From contig CAWAGV010000002.1 in NCBI GenBank assembly GCA_963781725.1, forward strand, positions 124,001 to 188,000: 64,000 nt of DNA, written 5' to 3'. Below, piece by piece: positions 33,546-41,609 of the stretch; positions within the stretch are counted from its first letter, which is position 1, and each line of letters starts with the position of its first letter. This DNA comes from BOG-931 sp963781725. GTDB lineage: Bacteria > Pseudomonadota > Alphaproteobacteria > Rhizobiales > Xanthobacteraceae. Both the position numbers and the translations under genes were made by a program. The notes under the pieces are model-generated. The model was given only the letters and a program-made list of their open reading frames with translations. It did no database searches and was not told the DNA's origin.

Positions 33546-34418
33546 ATGTTTTCGTTTGATCTTCTCATCAACGCGATCGTGTCCGGCATTCTGATCGGCG
33601 GCTTCTATGCCGCCGTCACCTCGGGTGTTTCGCTGTCATTCGGCATTCTCGACATCGTCAACATCGCGCACCCGGCCTTCATCATCCTCGGCTCCTACGT
33701 CGCCTATATCGTCAACGCCAGTTTCGGCATTGATCCGATCCTGGCCGCCATCATCATGACCCCGGCGTTCTACGTGCTCGGCGCCGGCATCTATCAGGTC
33801 TACTACGTCGCATTCGAGAAGCGCGGGCAGGAATCGCTGCGCGGACTGGCGTTCTTCTTCGGACTTCTGTTCATCACGGAAGTCACGCTGGTTCTCTATT
33901 TCGGCGTCGATTACCGTTACGTCGAAGCGCCCTATATCGGCCCGACCTGGCACTTCGGCATGATCGACATACCGCTGCGGATCATGGTGCCGTGCGTGGT
34001 GTCACTCCTGCTGATTGCGGCCCTGCAACTGATACTGACGCGCACCTTTATCGGCCGTGCCATCATGGCCGTGGCGCAGGATCCCTTTGCCTTGCGGCTG
34101 ATGGCGATCGACCCGACGCGCATCAAGCGCGTCGCCTTCGGCCTGTCCATTGCGACCGCGTCGCTCGCCGGCGCCTTCCTGATCATCATCCAGCCGGTCG
34201 AGCCGTCGGTCGGCCGGCAATATATCGGCCGCGTCTTTGCGATCTGCGTTCTGGGCGGCATGAACAGCCTGCCCGGCACCGTCATTGCCGCGATGCTGAT
34301 CGGCATCGTCGAAAGTCTCACTGCCACTTTCTATGGCCCGTCCTGGGCGCCGGCCGTATCGTTCGGCTTCCTGTTGCTGACGCTGGCGGTACGGCCAGCC
34401 GGCCTGCTGGGACGGTGA
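33546..34418 (+). CDS. Branched-chain amino acid-type ABC transporter permease (LivH-like)
   Basis: A 290-residue LivH-family inner-membrane permease: GILIGGFYAAVTSGVSLSFG at residues 15-34 and LGGMNSLPGTVIAAMLIGIV near residue 240 are family marks. It is the first gene of a four-gene importer module (livH, livM, livG, livF) with overlapping stops and starts. No substrate-binding protein is encoded in this module, so the ligand-binding part must come from elsewhere. It is likely expressed with the catabolic genes upstream and imports their substrate. Confidence 0.87.
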   Translation: MFSFDLLINAIVSGILIGGFYAAVTSGVSLSFGILDIVNIAHPAFIILGSYVAYIVNASFGIDPILAAIIMTPAFYVLGAGIYQVYYVAFEKRGQESLRGLAFFFGLLFITEVTLVLYFGVDYRYVEAPYIGPTWHFGMIDIPLRIMVPCVVSLLLIAALQLILTRTFIGRAIMAVAQDPFALRLMAIDPTRIKRVAFGLSIATASLAGAFLIIIQPVEPSVGRQYIGRVFAICVLGGMNSLPGTVIAAMLIGIVESLTATFYGPSWAPAVSFGFLLLTLAVRPAGLLGR

Positions 34419-35434
34419 ACGTGCGCACCCCGGTATTTTTCATCATCTGCCTGATCGTCGCCGCTCTGGTCTTCGGTGCAGCGGTCGAAATCGGCAACGA
34501 CTACATCTTTTTCGCCGGCTACGTCGTCCTGCAATACATCGTGCTGTCGACCGCCTGGAACATCCTCGGCGGCTATTGCGGCTACGTGAATTTCGGAACG
34601 GCCGCGTTCTTTGCGCTCGGCGCCTACTCGTCGGTCGCGATCTACAAACTGGTCACCGAGAACGACTTCTTCCGGATGCCGATGCCGGTGCTGATCCTGA
34701 TCGCCGGCGCGGTGGCCGGCGTCGTCGGCTTCGGCATGGGCTATCTGACGCTGCGGCTGCGCGGCGCCTTCTTTGCGATCGCGACGCTGGCCCTTGCCGT
34801 CGTGCTGCAAACCCTGGTGGTGAACTGGGATTTTGTCGGCGGCTCACGCGGCGCCTATATCCTGCGCCCCGAGTCGGTGCCGATTATCGGGTCCTATATC
34901 AAATATCTGTTCCTGATCATGCTGCTGCTTGCAGTGATTGCGATCACCGTTGCGCGGCTGATCGAGCACTCCCGCCTTGGCTACGGCTTTGCTACCATTC
35001 GCGACGACGAACTGGCCGCAGAAGCGGCCGGCGTCCCAACGCTGAAATTGAAACTGATCGCCACGACGATTTCCGGCGCCTTGATGGGAATGGCCGGAGC
35101 GCCGTTTCCCTACTACATCGGCTACCTGCAGCCCAACTCCACGTTCGGTCTCGATTATGCGGTCAACTCGATTGCCATGCCGCTGATCGGCGGCACGACA
35201 AGCTGGGTCGGCCCCTTGATCGGGGCCATTCTGCTGGGGTCGTTGCAACAGATCGCCACAGTAACCATCTCATCGGCCGTCAATCTTCTCGTCGTTGGCG
35301 TCATCCTGGTCGCCTTCGTCATTCTGGCACCGAATGGCATCGTCGGACTTGTCCGGCATTACTGGCAGCATAAACCGGACGAGATTGTCGGCCGCCGCAA
35401 AGTCGAACCCGATGTCCAGGGAACCGTGCCATGA
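34415..35434 (+). CDS. Branched-chain amino acid-type ABC transporter permease (LivM-like)
   Basis: A 339-residue LivM-family permease. LSTAWNILGGYCGYVNFGTA is the family hallmark near residue 45. The EAA-like loop includes IRDDELAAEAAGVPTLKLKL. The start is taken as GTG at 34415, which overlaps the livH stop (GTGA); a second GTG at 34421 is possible. The stop overlaps the livG start by 4 bp. About nine membrane helices are visible. It should partner with the upstream LivH-like permease. Confidence 0.87.
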   Translation: MNVRTPVFFIICLIVAALVFGAAVEIGNDYIFFAGYVVLQYIVLSTAWNILGGYCGYVNFGTAAFFALGAYSSVAIYKLVTENDFFRMPMPVLILIAGAVAGVVGFGMGYLTLRLRGAFFAIATLALAVVLQTLVVNWDFVGGSRGAYILRPESVPIIGSYIKYLFLIMLLLAVIAITVARLIEHSRLGYGFATIRDDELAAEAAGVPTLKLKLIATTISGALMGMAGAPFPYYIGYLQPNSTFGLDYAVNSIAMPLIGGTTSWVGPLIGAILLGSLQQIATVTISSAVNLLVVGVILVAFVILAPNGIVGLVRHYWQHKPDEIVGRRKVEPDVQGTVP

Positions 35435-36198
35435 GCAGCGCCATGAGCAACACGGAACCGGCTGCGGCAACCCATCTCCTGGAGATCGACAACCTCGGCA
35501 AGCGTTTCGGCGGCTTTGTCGCGCTGGAAGACATTTCGCTTTCCGTTGCGAAGGGCGAACGGCTCGGCCTGATCGGCCCGAACGGCTCCGGCAAAAGCAC
35601 GCTGGTCAACTGCATTTGCGGCACGCTGCAAAACGAACAGGGTTCGGTCCGCTTCGACGGCCGCGTCGTAGACGGTACCGCCGCGTATCAGCGCACGCGG
35701 CTTGGGCTGGCGCGAAGCTTTCAGTTGCCGCGGCCTTTCATCAGCATGAACCTGATCGACAATATCCGTATCCCCCTGCTCTACACGGTCGCGGCGCGGG
35801 GCACGCGGAATTCCGCGGCCGATATCGACACGCGCTGCGCCGATTTGCTGCGTCAGGTCGGCCTTGACGCCAAAGCGCGGGGAATGCCGAAGGACCTGAC
35901 CCAGGTCGAAATGCGCAAGCTCGAGCTCGCCCGCGCCATGGCCTCCGAGCCGAAACTGCTCATTGCCGATGAAGCGATGGCGGGACTGACCCACTCGGAA
36001 ATCGAGGACATTCTCGCGCTCCTGGTAAAGCTGAACGAACAGGGCGTCACGATCATCCTGATCGAGCACATCATGCGGGCCGTCATGAGTTTCTCGCGGC
36101 GCATTGTCGTGCTGGTTTCGGGAAAAAAGATCGCCGACGGGTTGCCCGATGAAGTGATGCACAATCCGGAAGTCGAGAGGGCCTATCTTGGCCAGTAG
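35431..36198 (+). CDS. Branched-chain amino acid-type ABC transporter ATP-binding protein (LivG-like)
   Basis: A 255-residue LivG-family ATPase. Walker A is GPNGSGKST; the signature segment is unusual, reading DLTQVEMRKLELARAM, in place of LSxGEQR, so the canonical LSGGQ serine-glycine pair is replaced; Walker B is LLIADEAMAGLT with Ala in DEAM instead of DEP. These deviations are common in a sub-branch of LivG proteins. The ATG overlaps the livM stop (ATGA). It pairs with the LivF-like ATPase that overlaps its end by 11 bp. Confidence 0.87.
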   Translation: MSSAMSNTEPAAATHLLEIDNLGKRFGGFVALEDISLSVAKGERLGLIGPNGSGKSTLVNCICGTLQNEQGSVRFDGRVVDGTAAYQRTRLGLARSFQLPRPFISMNLIDNIRIPLLYTVAARGTRNSAADIDTRCADLLRQVGLDAKARGMPKDLTQVEMRKLELARAMASEPKLLIADEAMAGLTHSEIEDILALLVKLNEQGVTIILIEHIMRAVMSFSRRIVVLVSGKKIADGLPDEVMHNPEVERAYLGQ

Positions 36199-36919
36199 CC
36201 TGACCCTAACCGGCATTCACGCCGCCTACGGCGCGGTGCGTGTCATCGAAGACGTGTCGATCAGGGTCGATGCCGGTGAAACCGTGACGCTGCTGGGCAC
36301 CAACGGCAACGGCAAATCGACGCTGATGAAATGCATCATGGGAATCGTGCGGCCGAGCACGGGCTCCATTGTCGCGGAAATCGACGGCATCCATCACGAC
36401 CTGATCGGCCGCACCACCGAAGAGATCGTCGATCTTGGCATTGCGCTGGTGCCCGAAGGGCGGCGGCTGTTTCCGAAACTGACGGTGGAGGAAAACCTTC
36501 TGCTCGGCGCTTTCCGTCCCACCGCCCGCCGCGCGCTCAAGCAAAACCTCGCCGTCTGCTTTGAAACATTCCCGCGGCTTGCCGAGCGCCGCGGCCAGCT
36601 TGCCGGCAGCATGAGCGGCGGCGAGCAGCAGATGCTCGCGCTCGGCCGCGCGTTGATGCTGGCGCCAAAAATCCTGCTGGTCGATGAGCCGTCGGTCGGG
36701 CTGGCACCGATCCTGGTGAGCCGCACCATCGACGCTATCGCCGAGATGAAGCAGCGCTACCAGCTCACCGTGCTGATGGCGGAGCAGAACTTCACCCAGG
36801 CGATCCGTGTCGCCACCCGCGGCTACGTCATCGTCCATGGCAAGATCGCCTTCGAAGGCCGCTCGGCCGAAGAGCTCAATAACAACGATCTGATCAAGAA
36901 ATTTTATTTGGGCCTGTAG
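36188..36919 (+). CDS. Branched-chain amino acid-type ABC transporter ATP-binding protein (LivF-like)
   Basis: A 243-residue LivF-family ATPase starting at TTG 36188 inside the end of livG. Walker A is GTNGNGKST, the signature is SMSGGEQQMLALGRAL, Walker B is ILLVDEPSVGLA, and the H-loop region is TVLMAEQNF with Gln/Asn in place of His, as is normal in LivF. It closes the four-gene importer module. The product would drive uptake at the inner membrane together with its LivG-type partner. Confidence 0.87.
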   Translation: MASSLTLTGIHAAYGAVRVIEDVSIRVDAGETVTLLGTNGNGKSTLMKCIMGIVRPSTGSIVAEIDGIHHDLIGRTTEEIVDLGIALVPEGRRLFPKLTVEENLLLGAFRPTARRALKQNLAVCFETFPRLAERRGQLAGSMSGGEQQMLALGRALMLAPKILLVDEPSVGLAPILVSRTIDAIAEMKQRYQLTVLMAEQNFTQAIRVATRGYVIVHGKIAFEGRSAEELNNNDLIKKFYLGL

Positions 36920-36944
36920 GCGGCCCGATGCGCCGACGCCCGCG

Positions 36945-37625
36945 CTACTGTACCGGAAAATCGAAATAGCTCTCCGGAAACGGCTCGCCGCGCAGCGTGA
37001 AATGCCACCATTCCTTGTCGTAGCCGCGGAAGCCATGACGGCGCATCGCTGCGGCCAGCAGCATGCGATTGGCGTGCTGTTCCGCGGTGATGGAAGCGTC
37101 CGCGGTCCATGACTTCGGACTGAAGAAGTCGAACGGCGTCCCCATGTCGAGCTCGTGGCCGCCGTCACCGGCCAGCGTCAGATCGATGGTCGATCCGCGG
37201 GAATGCCCAGAGTGCGAGGCGATATAGCCGTCGCGAAACAGCGTCCGCTTGTCGACATTCGGGTAGAATTCCGCCTTGGCGGCGGTATCGCCGATGTCAC
37301 GCGCCCAGCGCACGAAATTCGCCACCGCCCGGGTCGGCCGGTAGCAATCGAACACCTTGATATGCAAGCCGCGGGAACTCACGTCCCGCGCCACATCGGC
37401 CAGCGCGGCAGCAGCCTCGCGTGTCAGCAGGCAGCGCGGCGCTTCATAACCGTCGATCGGCCGCCCGGTGAAATTGTGCGACCCGGCATAGCGGATGTCG
37501 GCCAGCAAACCCGGCACGGCCGACGCCGCGTCGACGAACGTGGCTGGACGCTCCTCCGCCAACGCGGCGCACGCGGGAAGGCACAGCAAAGCTGCCAGGA
37601 ACGCCGCGAGGAAAGCTCTCAGCAT
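36945..37625 (-). CDS. D-alanyl-D-alanine dipeptidase (VanX/DdpX family, M15D)
   Basis: A 226-residue zinc dipeptidase with a signal peptide (residues 1-23, AALAEE after the cleavage region), so probably periplasmic. Zinc ligands and catalytic residues are visible: the SGHSRGSTIDLTL motif (S-x-H-x6-D) and the EWWHFTL motif with the catalytic Glu and third His; the conserved arginine lies in FDCYRPTRAV. Such enzymes cleave D-Ala-D-Ala for cell-wall recycling or, in other contexts, vancomycin resistance; only the recycling role is likely in this Gram-negative. It is the second gene after a DUF3617 gene on the same strand (9 bp gap). Confidence 0.9.
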   Translation of the reverse strand: MLRAFLAAFLAALLCLPACAALAEERPATFVDAASAVPGLLADIRYAGSHNFTGRPIDGYEAPRCLLTREAAAALADVARDVSSRGLHIKVFDCYRPTRAVANFVRWARDIGDTAAKAEFYPNVDKRTLFRDGYIASHSGHSRGSTIDLTLAGDGGHELDMGTPFDFFSPKSWTADASITAEQHANRMLLAAAMRRHGFRGYDKEWWHFTLRGEPFPESYFDFPVQ

Positions 37626-37634
37626 TGGATCAGG

Positions 37635-38075
37635 TTATTGCGGCGGGCACGCTGAAATCCACTGCCCTTCCAGCATGTTCTGCGAATCGACCATCTGCAT
37701 CCCCGCCATCTGCGCTCTGGTGTGGACGTTTCCGGTGTAGTGATGCTGGGCGTCGAAGTTGAACTCGCCGCTGAGGTCCATATCGAGCTGACCTTTGCAC
37801 ACCAGGTGCCAGGTCAGCTTTCCGTCCTTGAGGCTGCGATCGATCGGGGCACAGACCGAATTGATCGTGCCCGCGACCGGCGAAAACGTCGTCGCGAGGT
37901 CGCCGGTCTGCTCCGAGGTCAGGCACTTCAGGCTTTCATGAGGCGGCCCAATGACTCCCCCGGTCTCGGTCCGGGTAATGACCTTCCACAAACCGGCCTC
38001 GATATCGTCGGCAAGTGCGGCGGTAGACGCAAAAACGGCCGTAGCGAACACGGCGATACGGAAAGTCCTGGACAA
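37635..38075 (-). CDS. DUF3617 domain-containing protein
   Basis: A 146-residue exported protein. The start is TTG at 38075, six bases after GGAGG; longer frames up to 38216 lack a ribosome site. The signal peptide is FRIAVFATAVFASTAALADD with cleavage after ALA. DUF3617 features follow: IEAGLWKVITRTETGG, a first cysteine in SLKCLTSEQ, a second in SVCAPID and a third in LVCKGQLDMDLSG, ending in SACPPQ. The cysteines likely form disulfides in the periplasm. Function unknown. Confidence 0.82.
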   Translation of the reverse strand: MSRTFRIAVFATAVFASTAALADDIEAGLWKVITRTETGGVIGPPHESLKCLTSEQTGDLATTFSPVAGTINSVCAPIDRSLKDGKLTWHLVCKGQLDMDLSGEFNFDAQHHYTGNVHTRAQMAGMQMVDSQNMLEGQWISACPPQ

Positions 38076-38107
38076 TCGGTCCTCCTGAATTGCCGCCGGG
38101 CGCGGCG

Positions 38108-38122
38108 TTAACCCCCCAGTAA
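38108..38122. promoter_or_regulatory. Candidate CtrA box upstream of flhA
   Basis: TTAA, seven bases, then GTAA (38108-38122) matches the CtrA consensus TTAA-N7-TTAA at seven of eight positions; the second half continues as GTAACCAT, one base from the TTAACCAT core. It lies 161 bases before the chosen flhA start. CtrA controls class II flagellar genes in Caulobacter, so the site is sensible, but this is a visual match. Confidence 0.4.
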
Positions 38123-38129
38123 CCATATA

Positions 38130-38148
38130 CCCGGCACATTTTGCCGGG
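38130..38148. other. Stem-loop upstream of flhA
   Basis: A perfect 7-base stem CCCGGCA / TGCCGGG (38130-38136 and 38142-38148) with loop CATTT lies just after the candidate CtrA box. It may be part of the flhA leader RNA or a terminator for neither gene. Role unknown. Confidence 0.3.
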
Positions 38149-38282
38149 GAGGCGTACCCGTTTCCACCCACTCTTAAGGGAAAGCTTTGGAAGCGAGCGC
38201 CGCACACATCATCCATGCCGGTGGCCCATCAGCTGCCGCGCATAGCTTTGAACCGCACGACCGACGGAAGCGATCGACCGGC

Positions 38283-40394
38283 ATGACCGACGCAACATCG
38301 GCGCAGGGCGCAGACACCGCATTGTCGCGGCTGGTGGACCTCGGCACCATGCTGAAGCGCAGCGACATCGGGCTCGCTGTCGGCATGATGGCGATCCTCG
38401 TCATCCTGATCCTGCCGCTGCCGGCGGTGCTGCTCGATTTCTCGCTCGCCATCTCGATCACGTTCTCGGTGCTGATCCTGATGACGTCGCTGTTCATCCA
38501 GACGCCGCTCGAATTCTCCGCCTTCCCGACCGTGCTGCTGATTGCGACCATGCTGCGGCTGGCCCTCAACCTCGCCTCGACCCGGCTGATTCTGTCCCGC
38601 GGCCACGAGGGCTCCGCCGCCGCCGGCCACGTCATCGAGGCGTTCGGCAACTTCGTGATGGGCGGCAACTTCGTCATCGGGATCATCGTGTTCACGATCC
38701 TGGTGATCGTCAACTTCGTCGTCATCACCAAGGGCTCCGGACGAATCGCCGAAGTCGCGGCACGCTTCCATTTGGACGCCATGCCCGGAAAGCAGATGGC
38801 GATCGACGCCGATATGTCCGCGGGCCTGATCGACGAGAAGGAAGCCCGGCGACGGCGCAAGGCGCTGGAGGACGAATCCGGGTTCTTCGGCGCCATGGAC
38901 GGCGCCTCGAAATTCGTTCGCGGCGACGCCATCGCCGGCCTGCTGGTCGTGATGATCAACGTCATCGGCGGCATGGTCATCGGTATCATCCAGCAGGGCC
39001 TGTCCTTTTCCGAAGCCGCGCGTGCCTACACCCTGCTGACGGTCGGCGACGGCCTGGTGACGCAAATCCCGGCCTTGATCGTCTCGATGGCGGCGGGCCT
39101 GCTGGTGTCGAAAGCCGGCGTTACCGGCGCTGCGGACAAAGCGCTGCTCGGCCAGCTGTCCGGCTATCCCAAGGCGCTCGCCATGTCGTCTGCCGTCATG
39201 CTGGTAATGGCGCTGCTGCCCGGGATCCCGATGATCCCGTTCATGATCCTCGGCGGCGGCGTGGGAAGCCTCGCCTACGTCATCGATCGCCGTAACAAGG
39301 CCGCCGTCACGGCCGCGGAGCAAAAGACCGAAACCGCCAAGACCGCCGCCCCCGCAGAAGAACCGGTCACGGCGTCGCTCAAAATCGACGATCTCAAGAT
39401 CGAACTCGGCTATGCGCTCCTGCCGCTGGTCAATGCGCCGGATGGCTCCGACCGCCTCACCGAACAAATCAAGGCGCTGCGCCGTTCGCTGGCAATCGAG
39501 ATGGGCTTCGTGATGCCCGCGGTGCGCATCCTCGACAACGTGCAACTCGACGCCAACGGCTACATCATCAAGATCAAGGAAGTCGAAGCCGGCACCGGTA
39601 AGGTGTGGCACGGCCAGTACATGGTCATGGATCCGGCCGGCAATCAGGTCACGCTGCCCGGCATCCATACCACCGAGCCGACCTTCGGCCTGCCGGCGAC
39701 CTGGATCGATGCCGCACTGAAAGAGGAGGCTTCGGTCAAGGGCTATACCGTCGTCGACGCGGCGACAGTGCTGGCCACGCACCTGACCGAACTGATCAAG
39801 GGCAACATGTCGGAACTGTTGTCTTATGGCGAAGTGCAGAAACTGATCAAGGAACTGCCGAAGGAACAGGGCGAATTGATCAAGGACATCGTGCCGTCCT
39901 TGATCACGATCTCCGGCATTCAGCGCGTGTTGCAGATCCTGCTTGCCGAACGCGTTTCGATCCGCGATCTCGCCACGATCCTCGAAGGCATCGCCGACGG
40001 CCTCGGTTCGACGCGCAATCCCGCGATGCTGGCCGAGCACGTGCGGGTGCGGCTGGCCCGCCAGCTCTGTGCCCAGTACATGACCCCCGCCGGCCACCTG
40101 CCGATCATCGCGCTGACGGCGAAATGGGAGCAGGCCTTTGCCGAGTCGATCGTCGGACAGGGCGACGACCGCAATCTCGCCATGCAGCCGTCGCGGCTCA
40201 CCGAATTCATCAATACGGTGCGCGAAAAGTTCGAACATGCGGCGCAGGAAGGCGAAGCGCCGGTGCTGGTCACATCACCGGGCATCCGGCCGTTCGTGCG
40301 CGGCATCATCGAGCGCTTCCGCGCCCAGACCAGCGTGCTGGCGCAGTCGGAAATTCACCCGCGGGTGCGGCTCAAGACGGTGGGAAGCATCTAG
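38283..40394 (+). CDS. flhA: Flagellar biosynthesis protein FlhA
   Basis: A 703-residue core component of the flagellar type III export gate, which sits in the inner membrane and feeds substrates to the growing flagellum. The N-terminal half has eight membrane helices, including LLDFSLAISITFSVLILMTS, PTVLLIATMLRLALNLASTR and the FHIPEP-region equivalent KGSGRIAEVAARFHLDAMPG (canonical in FlhA). The soluble C-terminal part contains VLIREGVSIRDL-like LLAERVSIRDLATILEGIAD. ATG 38283 is chosen over a TTG at 38187. It stands apart from other fli genes here and is convergent with an amino acid-type binding protein gene. Confidence 0.95.
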   Translation: MTDATSAQGADTALSRLVDLGTMLKRSDIGLAVGMMAILVILILPLPAVLLDFSLAISITFSVLILMTSLFIQTPLEFSAFPTVLLIATMLRLALNLASTRLILSRGHEGSAAAGHVIEAFGNFVMGGNFVIGIIVFTILVIVNFVVITKGSGRIAEVAARFHLDAMPGKQMAIDADMSAGLIDEKEARRRRKALEDESGFFGAMDGASKFVRGDAIAGLLVVMINVIGGMVIGIIQQGLSFSEAARAYTLLTVGDGLVTQIPALIVSMAAGLLVSKAGVTGAADKALLGQLSGYPKALAMSSAVMLVMALLPGIPMIPFMILGGGVGSLAYVIDRRNKAAVTAAEQKTETAKTAAPAEEPVTASLKIDDLKIELGYALLPLVNAPDGSDRLTEQIKALRRSLAIEMGFVMPAVRILDNVQLDANGYIIKIKEVEAGTGKVWHGQYMVMDPAGNQVTLPGIHTTEPTFGLPATWIDAALKEEASVKGYTVVDAATVLATHLTELIKGNMSELLSYGEVQKLIKELPKEQGELIKDIVPSLITISGIQRVLQILLAERVSIRDLATILEGIADGLGSTRNPAMLAEHVRVRLARQLCAQYMTPAGHLPIIALTAKWEQAFAESIVGQGDDRNLAMQPSRLTEFINTVREKFEHAAQEGEAPVLVTSPGIRPFVRGIIERFRAQTSVLAQSEIHPRVRLKTVGSI

Positions 40395-40414
40395 CTTCGG
40401 CGAAACCGCCGCGC

Positions 40415-41143
40415 TCAAGGCGCGACCGATAGCCCCTTGACGTGATGCTTCTCGATCAGCTGCGCCACCAGGCCTGAGCGCTTCGCCTCCTCGACGAATT
40501 CGCTCAGATATTTGGCGCCGGCGGCATTCGGCTTCGCCGTGCCGATCGCCTGCTGCACCGTCATGAAGTTGCCCGCCAGGATCTTGCTGCCCGGCAGTTT
40601 CTCGACTTCGGTCAGCAATTGTGGGCGCAGCGCCGCAAAGGCCTCAAGCTTCTCCTTGACGAACTGGTCGAACGGGCCTTCCGCGGAATCCGAACGCAGC
40701 ACAGTGGCCTGCTTGATATTGCGCTCGAGCCAAAGATCGTAGGCGGCGCCGCGCCGGACCGTGATCCGCACGCCGGGACGATCGACTTCGGCGATGCTGG
40801 AAATCTTCGAGCCCGGCGGCACCAGATACGTTGCCTCGATCTCGCAATAGGCGTTCGTGAAAGTGATCTTCTCCGCCCGTTGCGGCTCGGCACCGATCAG
40901 GCCGATGTCCCAGGTGTTGGTACCGGCGGCGTCGGCGAGCTTCGAAGGCCGCTCAAACGGCACGTATTTGACGGGTACCCCGAGCCGCCGTGCGATCTCG
41001 GCTGCCATGTCGGGCGCAACGCCCTGCGGGTCGCCGGCCGCCGTTTTGCCGGTGACCAAAAGGAAATTGCTCATGTTAATTCCGGTACGCAGCACGCCGG
41101 TCGGCGCGAGTTCCTTTACGACTTGGCTCGCCACTTGGCTCAC
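40415..41143 (-). CDS. Family 3 extracellular-type substrate-binding protein lacking a signal peptide
   Basis: A 242-residue protein of the SBP_bac_3 fold, normally periplasmic binding proteins for amino acids. Fold motifs are GVAPDMAAEIARRLGVPVKY, TWDIGLIGAEPQRAEKITFT and the hinge-region ITVRRGAAYDLWL. Unusually, there is no hydrophobic leader: the protein starts MSQVASQVVKELAPTGVLRT and goes straight into the first strand. It may be cytoplasmic, may be exported by another route, or the true start may lie further out. No ABC permease or ATPase is adjacent, so it is an orphan. Confidence 0.78.
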   Translation of the reverse strand: MSQVASQVVKELAPTGVLRTGINMSNFLLVTGKTAAGDPQGVAPDMAAEIARRLGVPVKYVPFERPSKLADAAGTNTWDIGLIGAEPQRAEKITFTNAYCEIEATYLVPPGSKISSIAEVDRPGVRITVRRGAAYDLWLERNIKQATVLRSDSAEGPFDQFVKEKLEAFAALRPQLLTEVEKLPGSKILAGNFMTVQQAIGTAKPNAAGAKYLSEFVEEAKRSGLVAQLIEKHHVKGLSVAP

Positions 41144-41202
41144 GATCCACCCTCCATTTGCGGCCCCTGCGGCGCAGCGCGCCTGAGCCGGGCGCCCGCC
41201 GA

Positions 41203-41227
41203 GGAACCAAAAAACCGATCAACCGTT
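41203..41227 (+). promoter_or_regulatory. EcfG-type general stress promoter (GGAAC-N16-CGTT)
   Basis: GGAAC at 41203-41207, exactly 16 bases, then CGTT at 41224-41227. This is a perfect match to the consensus recognised by the EcfG general stress sigma factor of alphaproteobacteria. It reads toward the small membrane protein gene at 41354, leaving a leader of about 120 bases. Confidence 0.65.
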
Positions 41228-41353
41228 ATCACGCGTCTTCACCGTTCGGTGAAGGCCCATTTTGCCGGTAAATCCGCGTACCTAGTTAATTGATCCATGT
41301 GAACTTTTAGACCCGGTCGTCCCGACTAACGGGGAGAAAACTGGGAGGTCGCA

Positions 41354-41548
41354 ATGAACCATTCGATGTACAGCGCCGACCGTGGAACCCATTTGAAAAT
41401 CGTGGTTCTCGGCCTGGTTTGCGCCACTGTGGTCGCGGTCGTCGGCATTTTTGCCCATGTCAGCGACCTTGATCTTGGGACGGCAGCTTTGGTCAAGGCC
41501 GGCCAGCCGACCGCCATGACCAGCAGCCAGACGTCGACCGTCCGCTAA
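41354..41548 (+). CDS. Small single-pass membrane protein (hypothetical)
   Basis: A 64-residue protein with one hydrophobic segment at about residues 15-34 (KIVVLGLVCATVVAVVGIFA) and a short polar tail rich in Ser and Thr. The ATG follows GGGAGG by seven bases. A perfect EcfG-type promoter lies about 150 bases upstream, so it is probably produced under general stress. Small proteins of this kind appear conserved in the order but have no assigned role. A stem-loop that may end both transcripts separates it from the convergent anti-sigma gene. Confidence 0.7.
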   Translation: MNHSMYSADRGTHLKIVVLGLVCATVVAVVGIFAHVSDLDLGTAALVKAGQPTAMTSSQTSTVR

Positions 41549-41581
41549 CCCGCCGAATTATCTGTTTTGCTCTGACTCTCA

Positions 41582-41604
41582 GTGCCCGGCCTAGCGCCGG
41601 GCAC
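41582..41604. terminator. Stem-loop between convergent genes
   Basis: A perfect 9-base stem GTGCCCGGC / GCCGGGCAC (41582-41590 and 41596-41604) with loop CTAGC, between the small membrane protein gene and the convergent anti-sigma gene (stop at 41610). There is no clear T-tract on either side. It may terminate either transcript. Confidence 0.45.
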
Positions 41605-41609
41605 ACGCG

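Noticed and set aside
38229..40238. A 669-residue open frame on the minus strand opposite flhA
   Set aside because: It is the antisense shadow of a clear FlhA. The translation is rich in His, Asp, Arg and Gln with no motif or membrane pattern, as is typical in GC-rich genomes.
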